NCBI RefSeq assembly: GCF_030324495.1
Contig: NZ_JACAGN010000021.1
Span: 1 to 61,853, forward strand
Direction of reading: 5' to 3'
DNA: 61,853 nt
Origin: Myroides sp. 1354
GTDB lineage: Bacteria > Bacteroidota > Bacteroidia > Flavobacteriales > Flavobacteriaceae
Position numbers and translations under genes: made by a program. Below, piece after piece: positions 58,709-61,853 of this stretch. Within the stretch, counting starts at the first letter, position 1, and the number at the start of each line of letters is the position of its first letter. The notes beneath the pieces were generated by a model, which saw only the letters and a program-made list of their open reading frames with translations, searched no databases and was not told where the DNA came from.

Positions 58709-59338
58709 ATGAAAAAATATAATTTACAAACTTTATTAATGGTAGTCCTGTGCGCGTTGTTGACCATAACTACTGATGCACAAACGAAAAATTTTGGTCA
58801 GAAGATTGGAGATATCATGTATGAGATGACGATGGATCAACCTGATACAGCTAAAATACAGCAACTGTTACAGACCTTAGACATTGATAATAAAGAAGTA
58901 AAAACAGGCAATCTTTCCTATAGTATTTTCGATGGTTTTGACGGAGATAAAATGTATTACATTCCCTTTACAACAGCGGAAGAAAGTAGATTTACAGTTG
59001 AACAATTAAAACGAGAGAACAAATTGTATTTTGGCGTGCAATTTCTACTCAAAAGTGAATATACAGTGGATAGTAAAAAACAAATTCACTACAAAGATGT
59101 GAATTACGCCTACAACACCAACTACGATGAATTAAGTCTGTATTGTACCACCCCGATGAAGTACAAAAACGGCAGTGGAAATAATCCTGAATCACCACTA
59201 TTAAGCTGTGTCTATACCAACCCTACAAGTAAAAAAAGAATGATGTATTGGGTTGTTCTTGACAAACCTATTGGAGATACCAAGGGAAATACAATTAAAG
59301 AAATTAAATTCCAAAGTATAGAACTTTGGCAAAAATAA
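58709..59338 (+). CDS. Exported protein of unknown function
   Basis: The 209-residue protein has a signal peptide MKKYNLQTLLMVVLCALLTI cleaved near DAQ (residue 25). The mature part begins TKNFGQKIGDIMYEMTMDQP and is rich in aromatic and charged residues, with segments NLSYSIFDGFDGDKMYYIPF, VNYAYNTNYDELSLYCTTPM and MMYWVVLDKPIGDTKGNTIK. I do not recognise a domain. It is probably a periplasmic protein of Bacteroidota. A symmetric terminator follows. Confidence 0.75.
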   Translation: MKKYNLQTLLMVVLCALLTITTDAQTKNFGQKIGDIMYEMTMDQPDTAKIQQLLQTLDIDNKEVKTGNLSYSIFDGFDGDKMYYIPFTTAEESRFTVEQLKRENKLYFGVQFLLKSEYTVDSKKQIHYKDVNYAYNTNYDELSLYCTTPMKYKNGSGNNPESPLLSCVYTNPTSKKRMMYWVVLDKPIGDTKGNTIKEIKFQSIELWQK

Positions 59339-59367
59339 AAAAGGCTATCTATTCGATAGCCTTTTTG
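59337..59367. terminator. Bidirectional terminator
   Basis: AAAAAGGCTATC/GATAGCCTTTTT stem-loop between convergent genes; A-run and T-run flank both sides. Confidence 0.9.
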
Positions 59368-61323
59368 TTATGTGTCTTTTTGATCCAATGAAGAATAAAT
59401 CGAATTCTGTGATTTAAACTCTGGTACAATTTGTTTTAATGTTGTAACTAAATACATCATATCTTTCTTTGTCTCTTCATTTAAAACTCCCTGACAAAGT
59501 TGCTCAATCGATTGCTTAGCTTCTTGGAGATCTTGCTGTCTTACCTGAGCAATCATAATCTTTTCGTGATGTGTTTTTACAGTATTCTCATCGTTTGCTA
59601 AAAGCTCCTCAAAAATCTTTTCTCCTGGGCGAAGTCCCGTAATTTTAATATCTATATCATCGGGATAAACCAATCCACTTAATTGAATCATGCGTTTGGC
59701 TAAATCAATAATCTTCATGGATTTCCCCATATCAAATACAAAAATTTCACCTCCTTTTCCCATAATTGATGCTTCCAATACTAATTGACAAGCTTCTGGT
59801 ATCGTCATAAAATAACGAGTAATATCTGGATGAGTAACTGTCAAAGGTCCTCCTGCGTCCAATTGACGCTTAAACAAAGGAATAACAGAACCATTAGATC
59901 CTAAAACATTTCCAAAACGCGTTACAATAAAGCTAGTCTTACCTTTTCCTTTTAAACTAGACACATAAATTTCAGCTGCCCTTTTCGTAGCCCCCATTAC
60001 ATTAGTTGGATTCACAGCCTTATCTGTAGAAACCATTACAAACTTTTCAACATCAAATGCAACAGACAAATCTGCAATGTGTTTTGTTCCTTTAATATTG
60101 GTGTAAATCGCTTCATAAGGATAGGTTTCCATCAAAGGTACATGTTTATATGCCGCAGCATGATAAACCAATTCAGGTCTATACTTTTCAAAAATTGCAC
60201 GCATATTGGCTTCTTCACGAATATTTCCTACAACATAAACAATGCGTTCCTTATAAGTAGAAACCATAGATTGTTGAACATCATATAAGGGAGACTCTGC
60301 ATGATCAATCAAAATCAATTGTTTGAAATCAAATAAAGCTACCTGTCTTGCAATCTCACTTCCAATAGAACCCGCAGCTCCAGTAATCATAATTACTTTT
60401 CCCCTTAATTCGTTGCCAATAATCGGATTATCCAAATTAATAGCTTTACGTCCTAACAAGTCATCAATGCGCAATTCTTTAATTTGCTTGTTCGTATATT
60501 TTCCATTCAACCAATCCGTGGCTGGTGGAATAATCTTTATTTTAACAGGTAACTCAACCAAATACTCTGCAATTTCATTCAAGCGTTCACGTTGAATATT
60601 TTGAATTGAGATAATGATATCATCAATGCGGTATTGTTGAACAAATTCAGTTGTAATTTCCCTACTACTATAAATTCGATATCCAGCGATACGTTGTCCT
60701 ACTTTTTTATCATTATCGTCAATAAATCCTATAATTTGGGTGCGAATCTTGGTATCTCCTGCTAAAGCGTTCAAGGTAATTAAACCAGAATCTCCTGCAC
60801 CGTAGATCAACACGCGTTTTTCATTTCGAACATCTAAAATATAACTGCGATAAAATTGACTATAAAACAAACGAGCACAAACAAGAATTGCAGCAGACAA
60901 TAGCATGTGCATGACAATAAATGAATAAGATTGTCTGATATAATCATCCAATTGTTCACCAGCAATAACACCATTGCGTTGCAAAGCAGCAGGTATAGTA
61001 ATTAACACACTTGCAAACAAACAAGTAATAAAGACAAGCTCAATATCTTTTATCGAGGTTTGACGAATTAAACTACGATAGGGTTTAACTAACCAAAAAC
61101 TAAAAATATAAGCTCCTAAGACAATAGGTAATTTGGAATAGACTAATTCTATATCGTATGTTCCATAAAAATTACTTAAAAAAAGTAATGAAATAATATA
61201 AGTAAAAAGAATAATGAGAATATCTATAAAGAATATTATTCCCCGAGGGATATCTCTTTTCAATCTACTTTTTACACGCTCTATCATAGCAATAGGAATG
61301 GATGAAATCTTCTTTTTTATCAA
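59368..61323 (-). CDS. FlaA1/WbpM/CapD-type nucleotide-sugar dehydratase
   Basis: The 651-residue protein has four N-terminal membrane helices (about 25-175), a CoA-binding-like Rossmann domain (RVLIYGAGDSGLITLNALAG) and a C-terminal short-chain dehydrogenase/reductase domain: VIMITGAAGSIGSEIARQVA (NAD loop), HAAAYKHVPLMETYPYEAIY and MVSTDKAVNPTNVMGATKRA, in which the usual catalytic tyrosine is replaced as in this family. It converts UDP-GlcNAc-type sugars to 4,6-dehydratase products for capsule or O-antigen. The following part of the surface-polysaccharide cluster probably lies left or right of the window only in part; no glycosyltransferase is seen. Confidence 0.92.
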   Translation of the reverse strand: MIKKKISSIPIAMIERVKSRLKRDIPRGIIFFIDILIILFTYIISLLFLSNFYGTYDIELVYSKLPIVLGAYIFSFWLVKPYRSLIRQTSIKDIELVFITCLFASVLITIPAALQRNGVIAGEQLDDYIRQSYSFIVMHMLLSAAILVCARLFYSQFYRSYILDVRNEKRVLIYGAGDSGLITLNALAGDTKIRTQIIGFIDDNDKKVGQRIAGYRIYSSREITTEFVQQYRIDDIIISIQNIQRERLNEIAEYLVELPVKIKIIPPATDWLNGKYTNKQIKELRIDDLLGRKAINLDNPIIGNELRGKVIMITGAAGSIGSEIARQVALFDFKQLILIDHAESPLYDVQQSMVSTYKERIVYVVGNIREEANMRAIFEKYRPELVYHAAAYKHVPLMETYPYEAIYTNIKGTKHIADLSVAFDVEKFVMVSTDKAVNPTNVMGATKRAAEIYVSSLKGKGKTSFIVTRFGNVLGSNGSVIPLFKRQLDAGGPLTVTHPDITRYFMTIPEACQLVLEASIMGKGGEIFVFDMGKSMKIIDLAKRMIQLSGLVYPDDIDIKITGLRPGEKIFEELLANDENTVKTHHEKIMIAQVRQQDLQEAKQSIEQLCQGVLNEETKKDMMYLVTTLKQIVPEFKSQNSIYSSLDQKDT

Positions 61324-61802
61324 AGATAGTACATTTTCAACATTAAATAAATAAAAAAAGGTTCAACTATTTCATATTAATTAATTTTTACATAAAATTT
61401 ACTAAAAAATAAACAAATAATCACAAAAAGAAACAGTTAAAAAAGAAAAAAACGGAATTAAACAAAATATCAACTAGGATATTCAGCCGATAATCAGAAT
61501 TATAGGCTCAATTAATCCATTTCTAATGCAATTAAACTATCTTTTTATGATGTTTTATCCATATAAACGCGAATGAAATTCTCATTTAATAGAGATTTTT
61601 CTAAAAGCTATCGATTTGCTGTTTTAGTAAGAGGTGGGTTGGTGAGTTGATGAGAGGGTTGTTGTTTGTTGTTTGTTGTGTGGTGTTTGTTGTGTGGTGT
61701 TTGTTGTGTGGTGTTTGAATATCCTTAAATAAGGCAGACCTTCTTTAATCGAAAAGCCTCTCAACGAACAAAAAACCAAAAAACCAAAATAACATAAAAC
61801 AA
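61324..61802. other. Gene-free end region
   Basis: About 480 bp with no open frame of note: AT-rich spacer, a tandem repeat at 61671-61717, and A-rich sequence near the end. The promoter of the leftward dehydratase gene should lie near 61330-61400, but no clear TAnnTTTG element is visible. Confidence 0.5.
61671..61717. repeat. 14-bp tandem repeat
   Basis: GTTTGTTGTGTGGT is repeated three times plus a partial copy, all exact. It follows a G/T-rich stretch from about 61630. No coding role is seen. Confidence 0.85.
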
Positions 61803-61834
61803 AAAAGCCTGACTACTTGCGTAATCAGGCTTTT
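61803..61834. terminator. Terminator hairpin at the window edge
   Basis: AAAAGCCTGA...TCAGGCTTTT stem with a 12-base middle; symmetric. It probably belongs to a gene beyond the right edge. Confidence 0.7.
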
Positions 61835-61853
61835 CAAAAGAAGGGCGACGACA

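Overview
The window looks like a low-GC chromosome of a Bacteroidota bacterium of the family Flavobacteriaceae, probably a Myroides-like organism. The evidence is very large secreted proteins with type IX secretion (T9SS) C-terminal domains, promoters with the Bacteroidota -7 element TAnnTTTG, few Shine-Dalgarno sequences, a flavobacterial FtsK/LolA/LptF-type/RibBA gene order, and classic Bacteroidota mobilization genes and resistance genes. The genus is inferred; no rRNA gene is present.

Left chromosomal arm (1-24770). It opens with the cut end of a repetitive exported protein. Two membrane-anchored AraC-type regulators follow, then a Crp/Fnr-type regulator with an AhpD-like protein, and a beta-barrel protein placed 1 bp after a giant mosaic T9SS protein (FG-GAP, GEVED, FISUMP, Ig-like and MBG-type segments). 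Next come a soluble AraC regulator, two small membrane proteins, two tandem KAS III-like paralogues that lack two of the three usual catalytic residues, a second giant T9SS protein with a PKD domain, a small lipoprotein, and a methyltransferase gene pair between REP-like palindromes.

Mobile element (24771-49022, about 24 kb). A 17-bp direct repeat marks attL and attR of an integrative mobilizable element inserted in the 3' end of a tRNA-Ser(UGA) gene. Its backbone runs: tyrosine integrase, unknown protein, DUF3853-like helix-turn-helix protein, P-loop replication protein, iteron cluster, CHC2/Toprim primase, MobC-like protein, relaxase, coiled-coil membrane protein. The rest, about 17 kb, is the most notable part: an integron-like gene-cassette array. 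At its right end is a short XerD/IntI-like integrase (279 aa) beside an attI-like site with three TTTCGTAAAAT boxes. To its left are about ten cassettes, each with its own imperfect-palindrome attC-like site and its own matching GTT.../...AAC ends. In order from the integrase: an unknown 82-aa protein, an ABC-F protein, EstT-like macrolide esterase, AadS, Ere(D) (reversed), an Lnu-type nucleotidyltransferase, an APH(3')-like kinase, a broken cassette, a cassette with no clear gene, CatB (reversed) and Tet(X). The broken cassette was invaded by a segment carrying a truncated hxlR gene, tet(36)/tet(Q)-type ribosomal protection and an IS30-family element, which cut a membrane-protein gene. Several genes carry their own promoter and a leader that looks like translational attenuation: tet(36) with a 3-codon leader peptide, ere(D) with a 7-codon leader peptide and a perfect 12-bp inverted repeat, and the ABC-F gene with a 12-bp repeat ending at its start codon.

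Right chromosomal arm (49023-61853). After the intact tRNA-Ser come ordinary housekeeping genes: ribBA with a degenerate cyclohydrolase half, an LptF/LptG-type permease, lolA, ftsK, tpx, a MocR-type regulator divergent from a GNAT acetyltransferase, a YggS-type PLP protein, an exported protein of unknown function and a FlaA1/WbpM-type nucleotide-sugar dehydratase.

The element predicts resistance to tetracyclines by two mechanisms, macrolides by two esterases, lincosamides, aminoglycosides by two enzymes and chloramphenicol, all on one mobilizable unit. All family assignments come from reading the sequence and from memory of the families; no database search was run.
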